A DNA stretch of 64,000 nt from Bradyrhizobium roseum (GCF_030413175.1 NZ_CP129212.1:5494450-5558449); one strand, 5' to 3'. Shown: positions 18,447-28,008, counted from the first letter of the stretch. A program made the numbers and translations. The notes: generated by a model from the letters alone, not told the origin.

Positions 18447-20138
18447 TCAGGCCGCCCGAACCGACTCCAGAAACCTGCCGACCTCGAGCTTCAGGCGATG
18501 GTTGTCGCCCGACAGCGACCGCGCCGCCAACAGCACCTGCGAGGAAGCGGCGCCGGTCTCGCCGGCACCGCGCTGCACGTCGGAAATATTGGCGGAGACC
18601 TGCTGGGTCCCGCGCGCCGCCTGCTGCACGTTGCGTGAAATTTCCTGGGTCGCCGCGCCCTGCTCTTCCACGGCCGCCGCGATCGCCGAGGAAATCTCCG
18701 CCAGCCGTTCGATGGTGCCGCTGATTTCCTTGATGGCGTTCACCGACTCCTGGGTCGCGCCCTGGATGCCGGTGATCTGCTGGCTGATCTCGCCGGTGGC
18801 TTTGGCCGTCTGTTCCGCGAGCGCCTTTACTTCCGACGCCACGACGGCGAAGCCGCGGCCGGCCTCGCCGGCGCGCGCCGCCTCGATGGTGGCGTTGAGC
18901 GCCAGCAGATTGGTCTGGCCGGCGATGGTGTTGATCAGTTCGACCACGTCGCCGATGCGGCTCGCCGCCTTGGACAATTCGCTGACCCGGTCGTTGGTGG
19001 TGCGGGCCTGCCCCACCGCATCGGTCGCCATCCGCGCCGATTCCTGCACCCGGCGGCCGATTTCGGTGACCGAGGACGAAAGCTCTTCGGTCGCCGATGC
19101 CACCGACTGCGCGTTGGCTGAGGCTTCGCTGGAAGCCGACGCCACCATTGCGGTGAGCGCCTGCGACCGCTCGGCGGTGGCCGACAGCGTGTCTGCGGAA
19201 GCCTCGAGCTGCGTCGAAACCGACGACACCGTCTGCACGATCTCGCCGATCACGGTTTCGAAATTACGGGTAATGCCGTCGACGCGGCGGCCGCGCTCGA
19301 TCTTGGCTTCGGCGTCGGCGGCTGCGGCTTCGTCGGCCGCCTTCTTGGCGATCAATGCGTCCTTGAAAACCTGCAGGGCATCGGCCATCGCGCCGATCTC
19401 GGTTTTCTCACCCTGATGCGGCACCTTCACGGCCAGATCGCCGTTGCCCAGCGCCTGCATCGGCGAGACGATGGAGGCAATGCCGTCGGATACGTCGCCG
19501 ACCAGATAGTAGCTGACGCCGATGCCGATCAACACGGCCGTGGAGAGCAGCACGGCCAGCATGATGAAGGCGGCGTCGTAGCTGCCGGCCGCTTCCCGCG
19601 CCGCCTTGTCGGCGCCCGCGTTGTTGAGGTCGATGCTCTTCTTCAGAACAGCATCGGCCTGGAGTCCGATCTTGTTCACGGTCGTCGCATTCAGGTCGTT
19701 GGCTTCGGTGGGCATCTGGCCGGCCGCATTGCGGGACAGCTCCATGACTTCCCGGCTGCCCCTGCGGTACTTGTCCCAGAGCTGCGCCCACTCGTCATAC
19801 AGCGCGCGTTCTTCCGCCGAAGTGATCAGCGGCTCATAGGCGGCACGGATCCTGTTATTGGCCTCGATCACCTCGGCCAGCGTCTTTTCCGTCGCCAGTT
19901 TCTCGTCCAGCGTCTCGGCCAGCATGTGATCGCGGATCACGTTTCGATAGCTGATGACTCCGGCCCGCAGGTCACCCAGCACGCGCACGCTCGGCAACCA
20001 GCTCGTGGCGATGTCCACCGTGTTGGCGTTGATTGCTTGCATGTTCCGGACTGCAAGCAGCCCCATGCACACCATGGCGGCGAGCAGAAAGGCGACCACG
20101 GCGACGATCTTGGTGCGGATGGAATACCTTGAGAGCAT
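18447..20138 (-). CDS. Methyl-accepting chemotaxis protein 4 (four-helix-bundle sensor)
   Basis: The protein has 563 residues. TM1 is about 11-31 ([20 protein letters not shown]). The periplasmic region of about 150 residues matches the 4HB_MCP type: [35 protein letters not shown] and [21 protein letters not shown]2 ([21 protein letters not shown]) is about 190-211. The HAMP and signalling domain have [20 protein letters not shown], and the C-terminus is FLESVRAA. The ligand is unknown. It is first in the row of receptors in transcription order, and the otnK stop lies about 175 bases away on the same strand. Confidence 0.93.
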   Translation of the reverse strand: MLSRYSIRTKIVAVVAFLLAAMVCMGLLAVRNMQAINANTVDIATSWLPSVRVLGDLRAGVISYRNVIRDHMLAETLDEKLATEKTLAEVIEANNRIRAAYEPLITSAEERALYDEWAQLWDKYRRGSREVMELSRNAAGQMPTEANDLNATTVNKIGLQADAVLKKSIDLNNAGADKAAREAAGSYDAAFIMLAVLLSTAVLIGIGVSYYLVGDVSDGIASIVSPMQALGNGDLAVKVPHQGEKTEIGAMADALQVFKDALIAKKAADEAAAADAEAKIERGRRVDGITRNFETVIGEIVQTVSSVSTQLEASADTLSATAERSQALTAMVASASSEASANAQSVASATEELSSSVTEIGRRVQESARMATDAVGQARTTNDRVSELSKAASRIGDVVELINTIAGQTNLLALNATIEAARAGEAGRGFAVVASEVKALAEQTAKATGEISQQITGIQGATQESVNAIKEISGTIERLAEISSAIAAAVEEQGAATQEISRNVQQAARGTQQVSANISDVQRGAGETGAASSQVLLAARSLSGDNHRLKLEVGRFLESVRAA

Positions 20139-20314
20139 GGTTCCGGTCTCTTGATCTTGGGCGCGCAGAGCGCACGCCGGAGGATGGCGCGGAAGGAGGG
20201 CGGAGGATGCGTCCCGGCATCAAACACGATACGCCCTGAGGTAGAGTTAACGCGCGGCGGCAAGATCACCGGCGCGGCTCGCGCCTCACCGGAACATCGA
20301 TGTCTGCAATCCGA

Positions 20315-21592
20315 TCAGCGCATCAGCTTCAGCGCATCGGCAAAAAAATCAGGACCGCCGAAATTGCCCGATTTCAAGGCAAGCAGCATGTCGCCCTGCG
20401 CGGCGCCCACGGCGCGCAAAACCGGCACTCCTGCAGCGATTTCCGTCCCGACGACGAATCCGGGAACGCGCAAGCGATCGACCACGGCGCCTGACGTTTC
20501 ACCACCGGCGACCACCAGCCGCCGCACGCCGGAACGCACCAGGCCCTCCGCAACGTCCGCCATCGCCTGCTCAATGGCATGCCCGGCTGCATCGCGGCCA
20601 TGCCGTGATTGCAGAGCTACAACCTGATCCGGCGTCGCGCTCGAAGCGATCAGGATCGGTCCGGCACTGATTCGTTCGCCCGCCCAGGCCAGCGCGCGAC
20701 GCACCTCGCCGGGTCCGGCGAGGACCTGCTCAGGATCGAGGCGGAGCACGGCCATGGTCTTTTCGGCGTTACTAACCTGGGCCAGCGTCGCCTGCGAGCA
20801 ACTCCCGGCCAGGCACGCCGCCGGTCCGCCGACCGGCGCGGCGGTCGCCGCGCCCGCCACCCCTGATTTGACCTTGCCGGAGGCGACCAGCGCCCGGGCG
20901 AGGCCGAGACCGATGCCGGAGGCGCCAACCGACAGCCGATGGTCCAGCGCAACGCCGCCGATGGTTTCGAGATCGCGGTCGAACACGGCGTCGATGACGG
21001 CCGCGCCGATGCCCTTGCCCGCCAGCTCCGCGAGTCGCGCGCGCACCGCAGCCGCGCCGCGCGACAGCGTGGCGAGATCCACCAGCCCGACGCTGGTCTG
21101 GCTCTGGCGCGCCAGCACCCGCACCAGGTTGGAGTCGTGCATCGGATTGAGCGGGTGGTCCTTCAGCGGGCTTTCGTTCAACGGCACGGAACCGACGAAC
21201 AGATTGCCCTGATAGACGGTGCGGCCGGTTTCCGGAAAGGCGGGCGTCACCAGCACGATCGCGTCGCCGCAATCCGCGCGCAGCGCATCCATCACCGGGC
21301 CGATATTGCCGGCTTCGGTGGAATCGAAAGTCGAGCAGATCTTGAACAGCACATGGCCCGCGCCGCGTCCGCGCAGCCATTTCTCGGCCGCGCGCGAGCG
21401 CTCGACCGCCGCGTCCGCCCGGATCGAACGGCTCTTGAGCGACACCACGACGGCATCGACCTCCGGCAGCGCGAGATCGTCGGGCGGCACGCCGATGGTC
21501 TGCACCGTGCGCAGGCCCTGACGGGTCAGCGTGTTGGCGAGGTCGGAGGCGCCGGTGTAGTCGTCGGCGATGCAGCCCAGAGACAGTTTCAC
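20315..21592 (-). CDS. otnK: 3-oxo-tetronate kinase (DUF1537)
   Basis: The protein has 425 residues. The N-terminus has the DUF1537 nucleotide-binding signature LGCIADDYTGASDLANTL, and the middle has KICSTFDSTEAGNIGPVMDAL and VTPAFPETGRTVYQGNLFV, which are diagnostic of the four-carbon acid sugar kinase family. The C-terminal domain has VAGGETSGAVVDRL for ATP. In the L-threonate/erythronate route OtnK phosphorylates 2- or 3-oxo-tetronate at C4. It overlaps otnI by four bases, so the genes are translationally coupled. The neighbours otnI, ltnD and otnC complete the set. Confidence 0.93.
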   Translation of the reverse strand: MKLSLGCIADDYTGASDLANTLTRQGLRTVQTIGVPPDDLALPEVDAVVVSLKSRSIRADAAVERSRAAEKWLRGRGAGHVLFKICSTFDSTEAGNIGPVMDALRADCGDAIVLVTPAFPETGRTVYQGNLFVGSVPLNESPLKDHPLNPMHDSNLVRVLARQSQTSVGLVDLATLSRGAAAVRARLAELAGKGIGAAVIDAVFDRDLETIGGVALDHRLSVGASGIGLGLARALVASGKVKSGVAGAATAAPVGGPAACLAGSCSQATLAQVSNAEKTMAVLRLDPEQVLAGPGEVRRALAWAGERISAGPILIASSATPDQVVALQSRHGRDAAGHAIEQAMADVAEGLVRSGVRRLVVAGGETSGAVVDRLRVPGFVVGTEIAAGVPVLRAVGAAQGDMLLALKSGNFGGPDFFADALKLMR

Positions 21593-22371
21593 GGCTTTGC
21601 TCCGGCATAAGGCTTGAACCAGCCGAGGCCGTCGGTGGTCTTAGCCCGCGGGTTGTACTCGCAACCGACGAAGCCGCCATAGCCGAGCCGGTCGAGCTCG
21701 GCGAACAGGAAGGGATAGTTCAGCTCCTCGCCATCCGGCTCGTTGCGCGAGGGAATGCTGGCGATCTGGGTGTGTCCGATAATCGGCATCATCTCGCGCA
21801 GCCGCATGGTGACGTCGCCATGGATGATCTGGCAGTGATAGATATCAAACTGCAGTTTCAGGTTCGGAATCTTCAGCTCGGTGATCAGATCGCGCGCAAA
21901 GCCGAAATCGTTGAGGAAGTAGCCGGGCACGTTGCGGGCGTTGATCGGCTCGATCACGACGTCGAGACCGTGCGGCGCATAGAATTCAGCCGCCCATGCC
22001 ACTGATTTATAAAACTGCTCGACGGCTTTGGCCTCGCTGCGGTTGGCGATGCCAGCCATCAGATGCAGCCGCTTGACGCCCGTCGCCTTGGCGTACGGCA
22101 GCGCCGTCTCCAGACTGCGCTTCAGATCGTCAAACCGCTCGGGCAGCGCGGCGAAACCCTTTTCGCCGGCGTCCCAATTGCCCGGCGGCAGGTTGAACAG
22201 CGCCTGCGTCAGGCCGTTCTTTTTCAACCGCTCGCCGACGGCGTTCGCCGGATGATCGTAGGGAAAGAGGAATTCGACCGCGGTGAAGCCCGCTTTCGCC
22301 GCCGCCTCGAAACGGTCGAGGAACGGAACTTCGGTGAACATCATGGAGAGGTTGGCTGCAAAGCGGGGCAT
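21589..22371 (-). CDS. otnI: 2-oxo-tetronate isomerase
   Basis: The protein has 260 residues in the hydroxypyruvate isomerase-like TIM-barrel family: MPRFAANLSMMFTEVPFLDRF, AVEFLFPYDH, IEPINARNVPGYFLND with a catalytic Glu, QFDIYHCQI, and HTQIASIPSRNEPD with a metal-binding His; the C-terminal Glu is in GFVGCEYNP. OtnI converts 2-oxo-tetronate to 3-oxo-tetronate for OtnK. The start is at ATG 22371. The gene lies between ltnD (27 bases upstream) and otnK (4-base overlap) in one operon. Confidence 0.93.
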   Translation of the reverse strand: MPRFAANLSMMFTEVPFLDRFEAAAKAGFTAVEFLFPYDHPANAVGERLKKNGLTQALFNLPPGNWDAGEKGFAALPERFDDLKRSLETALPYAKATGVKRLHLMAGIANRSEAKAVEQFYKSVAWAAEFYAPHGLDVVIEPINARNVPGYFLNDFGFARDLITELKIPNLKLQFDIYHCQIIHGDVTMRLREMMPIIGHTQIASIPSRNEPDGEELNYPFLFAELDRLGYGGFVGCEYNPRAKTTDGLGWFKPYAGAKP

Positions 22372-22397
22372 AGAGCGTCTCCTTCTTGATCTTGGCT

Positions 22398-23312
22398 CTA
22401 GTTCGGCTCACCCGGCAGATGCGTGCCGGTGACCCGAGCGTACATCCGCGCCACCGAGGCGTCGTCGTCGCGGCCCATGCCCGATGCGGCGGTCATCAAG
22501 AACATCTGCAGTGCTGCGGCCGCGACCGGGACCGGGAATTTCTGCGAGCGCGCCATGTCCTGGATGATGCCGAGGTCCTTTACAAAAATCTCGACCGCGC
22601 TGCGTGGTGTGTAATCGCCCTCGAGCACGTGCGGCATGCGGTTCTCGAACATCCAGGAATTGCCGGCGGACGCCGTAATCACCTCATAGACTTTTCGGAT
22701 GTCGAGGCCCTGCTTCGCGGCGAACGCGATCGCCTCCGAGGCGGCGGCGATATGCACGCCGGCGAGCAGCTGGTTGATCATCTTGAACGCGGCGCCTTGG
22801 CCAGCGTCGTCGCCGAGCTCGTAGAGCTTGGCCGCCATCGCATCGAGCGCCGGTCGCGCTTTGGCAAAGGCCGCCGGACTGCCGGACGCCAGGATCGTGA
22901 GTTCGCCCTGCGCCGCGCGCTGCGCGCCGCCCGAGATCGGCGCATCCAGATAAAGTCGCCCGCTCGTTTCCAACTGCTTTGCCAACCGGCGCGCGACATC
23001 GGGATCCATGGTCGCCGAAGAAATGAATACTGCGCCCTTCCCAAGCGTTTCCGCGACGCCATCAGCGCCGAACAAAATGGTCTCGGTCTGGGCGGCGTTG
23101 ACGACCACGCTGACCACGATGTCAGCCGTTTTGGCAGCTTCCGCCGGCGTACCGGCGCCCTTGCCGCCATCCGCCACGAACCGCGCCACGGAGTCCGCCG
23201 AGACGTCGCAGCCGGTCACTTCGAGCCCGGCGCGGCGCAGCGAGGTCGCCATGCCGAACCCCATCGAGCCCAGCCCGATCACGGCAACGCGCGGTTTGGC
23301 GGATTCTGGCAT
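22398..23312 (-). CDS. ltnD: L-threonate dehydrogenase (beta-hydroxyacid dehydrogenase family)
   Basis: The protein has 304 residues from ATG 23312 (MPESAKPRVAVIGLGSMGFG); a longer frame is a shadow. The Rossmann start VAVIGLGSMGFGMA, then the substrate motif DAPISGGAQRAAQGELTIL and GQGAAFKMINQLLAGVH with the catalytic Lys, are typical of 3-hydroxyisobutyrate dehydrogenase-type enzymes. In this context it fits LtnD, which oxidises L-threonate to 2-oxo-tetronate with NAD. The gene is first in the otnI-otnK operon. About 120 bases separate it from the divergent otnC gene, giving a shared promoter region. Confidence 0.88.
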   Translation of the reverse strand: MPESAKPRVAVIGLGSMGFGMATSLRRAGLEVTGCDVSADSVARFVADGGKGAGTPAEAAKTADIVVSVVVNAAQTETILFGADGVAETLGKGAVFISSATMDPDVARRLAKQLETSGRLYLDAPISGGAQRAAQGELTILASGSPAAFAKARPALDAMAAKLYELGDDAGQGAAFKMINQLLAGVHIAAASEAIAFAAKQGLDIRKVYEVITASAGNSWMFENRMPHVLEGDYTPRSAVEIFVKDLGIIQDMARSQKFPVPVAAAALQMFLMTAASGMGRDDDASVARMYARVTGTHLPGEPN

Positions 23313-23433
23313 TCGGCGGTCCCTCAATGTTTCATTTTGACCGCGATCCGGTCGGCGGTATTGCCTCTTGGGTATCACGGCTTGGCCGCGCTGCCAAAGC
23401 GTGGGAAAAGGTCGAGCAAACAGGGCGAGGTGC
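23313..23433. promoter_or_regulatory. Divergent promoter region of the L-threonate cluster
   Basis: This 121-base space separates the divergent ltnD and otnC genes and must contain both promoters. I cannot identify convincing -35/-10 boxes or an operator. A strong RBS (AGGGCGAGG) precedes otnC. No regulator gene is adjacent to the cluster. Confidence 0.5.
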
Positions 23434-24096
23434 ATGGGCGAAACCAGGATTCGCGAGGAAATCTGCCGCCTCGGCCGCTCGCTGTTCGAGCGCGGCCTGA
23501 CGCCGGGCTCCTCCGGCAATATCAGCGTGAAACTTGACGACGGCGGCTGGCTGGTGACGCCGACCAACGCCTCGCTCGGCTTCCTCGACCCCGCGCGGTT
23601 GTCGCGGCTCGACCCCGACGGCAAGCTGACTTCCGGCGACGCCCCCACCAAGGAAGTGCCGCTGCACACCGCCCTCTACCAGACCCGCAGCGCCGCCCGC
23701 GCCGTGGTCCATCTGCACTCGACCCATTCGGTGGCGCTATCGATGCTCCCCGAGATCGACCCCCGCGCCGCGCTGCCGCCGATGACACCCTACTACTTGA
23801 TGAAATGCGGCCATACCGCCCTCGTGCCCTATTACCGCCCGGGCGATCCCGCGGTCGCCGACGCGATCAAGGGGCTGGCCGGGAAATACTCGTCCGTCCT
23901 GCTCGCCAATCACGGCCCCGTGGTGTCAGGCGACACGCTGGAGGCCGCGGTATTTGCGATCGAAGAACTGGAAGAAACGGCGAAGCTGTATCTGCTGCTG
24001 CGCGGGCTGAACCCAAAGTATCTGTCGCCGGAGCAGGTGAAGGATTTGACGAAAGTGTTTGGGCTGACGCTGCCCGAAACTCACGATCACACATAG
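23434..24096 (+). CDS. otnC: 3-oxo-tetronate 4-phosphate decarboxylase (class II aldolase)
   Basis: The protein has 220 residues from ATG 23434 with RBS GGGCGAGG; an earlier frame start would add 22 unlikely residues. It shows the class II aldolase/adducin signature: GLTPGSSGNISVKL, the acidic KEVPLHTALYQ, and the metal-binding VHLHSTHSVALS (two His) and NHGPVVSG (His). OtnC decarboxylates 3-oxo-tetronate 4-phosphate to dihydroxyacetone phosphate, which enters glycolysis. Divergent from the ltnD-otnI-otnK operon, it completes a full L-threonate route within 4 kb. Confidence 0.92.
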   Translation: MGETRIREEICRLGRSLFERGLTPGSSGNISVKLDDGGWLVTPTNASLGFLDPARLSRLDPDGKLTSGDAPTKEVPLHTALYQTRSAARAVVHLHSTHSVALSMLPEIDPRAALPPMTPYYLMKCGHTALVPYYRPGDPAVADAIKGLAGKYSSVLLANHGPVVSGDTLEAAVFAIEELEETAKLYLLLRGLNPKYLSPEQVKDLTKVFGLTLPETHDHT

Positions 24097-24103
24097 TCAT
24101 CCC

Positions 24104-24694
24104 ATGCAAACCAATCTCAAATGCTTCAAGTCCAGTAGAAAGTTCTGGGTGATTGGCTATGGGGCAGGCCACGGTCCCCTTCTGCTGAGAAGTGGAAAGA
24201 CCGACGAACACCATACCCGCATCGACGTGCTAATTCTCGACATCCGTGCGATGGAGATTAGATCCTGGTCCGAAGGATTTGAGATCGCGCTGGTTGATCA
24301 GGCCCATCTACGAGATTTCCGCAGCTGCCCCGCCGAGATGATGGAACCAGGACTCAATGTGTACGCCATCTCCGGCAAAGGGTGGCAAGGATTCATCCTT
24401 GGTGGAAAGCTTTTCGTCCATGAAGATGAAGCCGATTTCATGGCACCAAGTGCGTTCGCGGCTGCAAATCATGTAGGCTTGGCCCTAACGGCAAGGCCAA
24501 CGGACGCCGAGGTTGAAGCGGCGGCTCGTGTCCTTGATGAAGCGGGCCGCCACCATCATTGGTGGCCCAAAACGATCAAACCCTACGATGAGTTTGCCAA
24601 GACGGACCCGATCGCCAAGAGTGAGTTCGAAGGGATAGTGGAACAGATGTTGATGGCTGCATCTGCGGCAAAGCGAAATGCGGAAACGCCGTAA
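24104..24694 (+). CDS. Hypothetical protein
   Basis: The protein has 196 residues from ATG 24104, only seven bases after otnC. No domain is recognised. Noticeable are FWVIGYGAGHGPLLLRSGK near the start, IDVLILDIRAMEIRSW, and a His/Trp-rich GRHHHWWPKT near the C-terminal third. The composition is less GC-rich than its neighbours and codon use differs. It could ride on the otnC transcript or be an unrelated later arrival. The function is unknown. Confidence 0.65.
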   Translation: MQTNLKCFKSSRKFWVIGYGAGHGPLLLRSGKTDEHHTRIDVLILDIRAMEIRSWSEGFEIALVDQAHLRDFRSCPAEMMEPGLNVYAISGKGWQGFILGGKLFVHEDEADFMAPSAFAAANHVGLALTARPTDAEVEAAARVLDEAGRHHHWWPKTIKPYDEFAKTDPIAKSEFEGIVEQMLMAASAAKRNAETP

Positions 24695-24713
24695 CGCGCG
24701 GCGAGGCCGTTCG

Positions 24714-25418
24714 TCACATCCCCAGATACGCCTTGCGTACGTCCGGATTGGCGCTGATCTCGGCCGCACTGCCCTGCATCAACACGCGCCCCGTCTGCAG
24801 GATGTAGGCGCGGTCGGCGATCTCCAGACACTCCGACATGCGCTGTTCGACGATCAGCACGGTCATGCCGGCGTCGCGGATGCGCTTCACGGCCTGGAAG
24901 ATTTCATCGACCAGCTTCGGCATGATGCCCTGCGAGGGCTCGTCCAGCATCAGAAGCCTTGGCCGTGTCATCAGCGCGCGGCCGATCGCCAGCATCTGCT
25001 GTTCGCCGCCGGAGAGCGTTTCGGCGCGCTGCTCCAGCCGCTCCTGCAGGCGCGGGAACAGCTGGAAGACGAGGTCGAGCGGCGCCTCGCGACCGGCCTG
25101 GCCGCGAAACAGATAGCTGCCGAGCCGCAAATTGTCGCGCACCGACAGCCGCGGAAACAGCCGCCGGTTTTCCGGTACATAGGCAATGCCGCGCGAAGTG
25201 ATGACGTGCTGCGCCATGCCGTCGATCTTTGTGCCGTCGAACGACACGGTGCCGGAGCGCGGACGTTCCGCACCGGCGATCGATTTCAGCAATGTCGACT
25301 TGCCGGCGCCGTTGGCGCCGGCGACGCAGACAATCTCGCCCTTTGCCACCTCGATCGACACCGCCGAGATCGCGACCAGCCCCTGATAGGCGGTGGTGAC
25401 TTCATGCACCGACAGCAT
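24714..25418 (-). CDS. livF: Branched-chain-type ABC transporter ATP-binding protein LivF
   Basis: The protein has 234 residues with the Walker A GANGAGKST, the signature LSGGEQQMLAIGRAL and the Walker B RLLMLDEPSQG motifs. The C-terminal EISANPDVRKAYLGM is a LivF-type end. It overlaps livG by 17 bases. It powers uptake with LivG/LivM/LivH and the binding protein at 28200-29444. HAAT-family transporters import amino acids, amides or urea; this one's substrate is set by the binding protein and is not known. Confidence 0.92.
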   Translation of the reverse strand: MLSVHEVTTAYQGLVAISAVSIEVAKGEIVCVAGANGAGKSTLLKSIAGAERPRSGTVSFDGTKIDGMAQHVITSRGIAYVPENRRLFPRLSVRDNLRLGSYLFRGQAGREAPLDLVFQLFPRLQERLEQRAETLSGGEQQMLAIGRALMTRPRLLMLDEPSQGIMPKLVDEIFQAVKRIRDAGMTVLIVEQRMSECLEIADRAYILQTGRVLMQGSAAEISANPDVRKAYLGM

Positions 25419-26136
25419 GACGATCCCCCAGATAGGCGCTGATGACTTTCGGATCGCGGACGACGTCGGACGGCTTGCCCTCGACCAGAACCTTGCCGAG
25501 GTCGAGCACGATGGCGCGGTCGACCAGCGGCATCACGATCTCCATGACGTGTTCAACCATCAGCACGGTAACGCCGGTGTCGCGCACCTTGCGCACCAGA
25601 TCGACGCCGGTCTTCGCCTCGACCGGCGTGAGCCCGGTGAGCACTTCATCCAGCAACAGCAGCTTGGGCTCGGTCGCCAGCGCGCGGGCGACTTCGAGCC
25701 GGCGCTTCTCGCTAGGCACCAGATCGCTGGCGAGCACGTTGGCGCGCGGCCCAAGCCCGCAGAACTCCAGCACCTGATGCGCCTTGCGGCGGGCTTCGCG
25801 CATCACGGTTGACCGGACCAGCGCGCCGACGATCACGTTGTCGATGACGGTCATGGTCTCAAAACTCTTGACCACCTGAAACGTGCGGCCGACGCCGCGC
25901 TGGCAGCGCACGGCCGCCGGCAACGCCGTGACGTCCTCGCCGTCGAAGACGATCGAGCCCTGCGTCGGCGGCAGCACGCCCGCGATCAGGTTGAACAGCG
26001 TCGACTTGCCGGCACCGTTCGGGCCGATCAGCCCGACGATCTCGCCGCGCCCGACCGAGATCGAGACATCGCTGTTGGCGATCAGGCCGCCGAAGCGCTG
26101 CCAGACGCCGCGGGTTTCGAGAAGTGGCGTCGTCAT
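25402..26136 (-). CDS. livG: Branched-chain-type ABC transporter ATP-binding protein LivG
   Basis: The protein has 244 residues from ATG 26136 (MTTPLLETRGVWQRFGGL). It has Walker A GPNGAGKST, Walker B KLLLLDEVLTG, and the signature-region VPSEKRRLEVARALA, the LivG variant of the signature. Its start overlaps the livM stop by four bases, and its end overlaps the livF start by 17. It is the second ATPase of the transporter. Confidence 0.92.
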   Translation of the reverse strand: MTTPLLETRGVWQRFGGLIANSDVSISVGRGEIVGLIGPNGAGKSTLFNLIAGVLPPTQGSIVFDGEDVTALPAAVRCQRGVGRTFQVVKSFETMTVIDNVIVGALVRSTVMREARRKAHQVLEFCGLGPRANVLASDLVPSEKRRLEVARALATEPKLLLLDEVLTGLTPVEAKTGVDLVRKVRDTGVTVLMVEHVMEIVMPLVDRAIVLDLGKVLVEGKPSDVVRDPKVISAYLGDRHAVGA

Positions 26137-27116
26137 CGCGCTGCCTCCTCGCGCTTGGGCGTGAACAGCCCGACCAGGCCCTGCGGTCGCGCCAGCGAAA
26201 TCGCGATGATCAGGCCGCCATAGACAATCAGGTCGACGCCGCGACCCGAGCCGCCGATAAAGGAGCGCGTCAGCTCGGTCAGGGGGATCAGGATCACCGC
26301 GCCCAGCATCGGCCCCCACAATGTCCCGATGCCGCCCAGCACCGCGGGCAACGCCATCAGCAGCGAAAACTGAAAGCCCATGACGCTTTCAGGATCGATG
26401 TAGGAAACAAACTGTGCGTAAAAACTGCCGCCGACCGCCACCAGAAAGGCCGACACCGCGGCGGCGCCCATCTTGGAATTGAACACGACGACACCGAGGC
26501 TCTCGGCGGCGTCCGGATTGTCCTTTACCGCGCGCCACCAATAGCCCCATTTGGAATCCTCAAGCCACCAGGTGACGAACCAGGCGACGCAGGCCAGCGC
26601 CAGCGCGAAATAGAAATACGGCAGCTTGCTGCGCGTGAACTGGAATTTCAGCCAGCTGTCGCCGCGCACGGGAATATCGATGCCGAGTGCTGCCCCCGCC
26701 CAATCCCAGTTGTGGAACAGCAGCAACCCGATTTCGGCGATGACGATGGTGGCGATGACGAAGTAATGTCCGCGCAGGCGGAAGCAGGGATAGCCCAGCG
26801 CCATCGCGATGATGGCGGAGATCACGCCGCCGCCGATCATGCCGAACCACGGCAGCACGCCGAACTTGGTGAACAGCAATGCCGTGGTATAGGCGCCGAT
26901 ACCGAAATACAGCGCGTGACCGAGCGAGATCTGTCCGCAATAGCCGGAGAGAATGTTCCAGCTCTGCGAAAGCGCGCCCCACATCAGCGTCAGCACCATG
27001 ATGTTCTGGACGTAGACGTCCTTGACGAACAGCGGCACCACGGCTGCGATCGCGGCAAGACAGAATGCGACGATGAGGTCGCGGCGGCGGCTTCGGGCGA
27101 AATCCGTATCCATCAC
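26133..27116 (-). CDS. livM: Branched-chain-type ABC transporter permease LivM
   Basis: The protein has 327 residues and many hydrophobic helices, with the LivM motifs NILSGYCGQISLGHALYFGIGAYTTALL and GGIGTLWGPMLGAVILIPLTE. It forms the membrane pore with LivH. It overlaps both livG and livH by 4 bases each, showing tight translational coupling. Confidence 0.92.
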   Translation of the reverse strand: MMDTDFARSRRRDLIVAFCLAAIAAVVPLFVKDVYVQNIMVLTLMWGALSQSWNILSGYCGQISLGHALYFGIGAYTTALLFTKFGVLPWFGMIGGGVISAIIAMALGYPCFRLRGHYFVIATIVIAEIGLLLFHNWDWAGAALGIDIPVRGDSWLKFQFTRSKLPYFYFALALACVAWFVTWWLEDSKWGYWWRAVKDNPDAAESLGVVVFNSKMGAAAVSAFLVAVGGSFYAQFVSYIDPESVMGFQFSLLMALPAVLGGIGTLWGPMLGAVILIPLTELTRSFIGGSGRGVDLIVYGGLIIAISLARPQGLVGLFTPKREEAAR

Positions 27117-27991
27117 ATCGATCCGAACAGGCCGCGCGGCCGGACGAAGACCACAAGCAGATAGACCGCGTAGATGCCGACCGCCTTCAGCGAAGGCGGT
27201 AGCAGCAAGGCGGTCGAGGCCTCGACGAGGCCGACGATGATGCCGCCGGCGAAGGCGCCGAACACGCTGCCGAAGCCGCCGAGCGCTACCGTGACATAGG
27301 CGATCAGCGCGAACGAGGCGCCGACGTCGGGATAGATATAAAAGAATATCGACATGATGGCGCCGGCGAGCCCGACCAGCGCTGCGCCGAGGCCCCAGCC
27401 CAGCGCGAACACCCTGTTCTTGTCGATCCCGACCAGCGCCACCGCACCGGCATCCTCACGGGTGGCCTCAAGCGCGCGGCCGAAATCGGTGCGGTTGATG
27501 AAGAAGTAGAGCCCGCCGAAGGCTGCGATCGCGACCGCCGCACCGATCAATTGCGGCTCGGGCAGGAAAATGCCGCCGATCGAGACGGTCTTGCCGCCGA
27601 GCCAGGAATGCGTGACGCTGCGGTAGTCCGGCGTGAAGAAATACTGCGCCAGCCCGCGCATGACGATGGCCAGCCCGAACGTCGAGAAGATCTGCACCAT
27701 GCCCGCATTGGCTTTGGCGCGCACGGCGAAGCGCACGATCAATAGATAGGCGACCGCCCCGAACACGAACAGCGCCGCGGCGACCAGCGGCGCCGACAGC
27801 AAGGGATCGATCGCAAAGAACGCGAACAGGAAAAACGTCGCATACATCGCGATCATCAGGAACTCGCCATGGGCGAAGTTCACGACGTCCATGAGCCCGA
27901 ATATCAGCGCAAGGCCGACGGCGATCAGCCCGTAGAGCAGCCCCATCAGGAGGCCACTGGCGAGGCTCTGGATGATGGTCTGGGCGGTCAA
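27113..27991 (-). CDS. livH: Branched-chain-type ABC transporter permease LivH
   Basis: The protein has 292 residues. I choose TTG at 27991 (LTAQTIIQSLASGLLMGLLY), because a good GGGAGG RBS lies six bases ahead and the sequence matches the usual LivH N-terminus, whereas the upstream part of the frame is in repeat DNA. It has GLIAVGLALIFGLMDVVNFAHGEF, the LivH signature, and VALGGFGSVFGAFAGGIIVG. It overlaps livM by 4 bases. A TTG start is uncommon. Confidence 0.88.
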   Translation of the reverse strand: MTAQTIIQSLASGLLMGLLYGLIAVGLALIFGLMDVVNFAHGEFLMIAMYATFFLFAFFAIDPLLSAPLVAAALFVFGAVAYLLIVRFAVRAKANAGMVQIFSTFGLAIVMRGLAQYFFTPDYRSVTHSWLGGKTVSIGGIFLPEPQLIGAAVAIAAFGGLYFFINRTDFGRALEATREDAGAVALVGIDKNRVFALGWGLGAALVGLAGAIMSIFFYIYPDVGASFALIAYVTVALGGFGSVFGAFAGGIIVGLVEASTALLLPPSLKAVGIYAVYLLVVFVRPRGLFGSM

Positions 27992-28008
27992 CGGGATCCT
28001 CCCATCTC

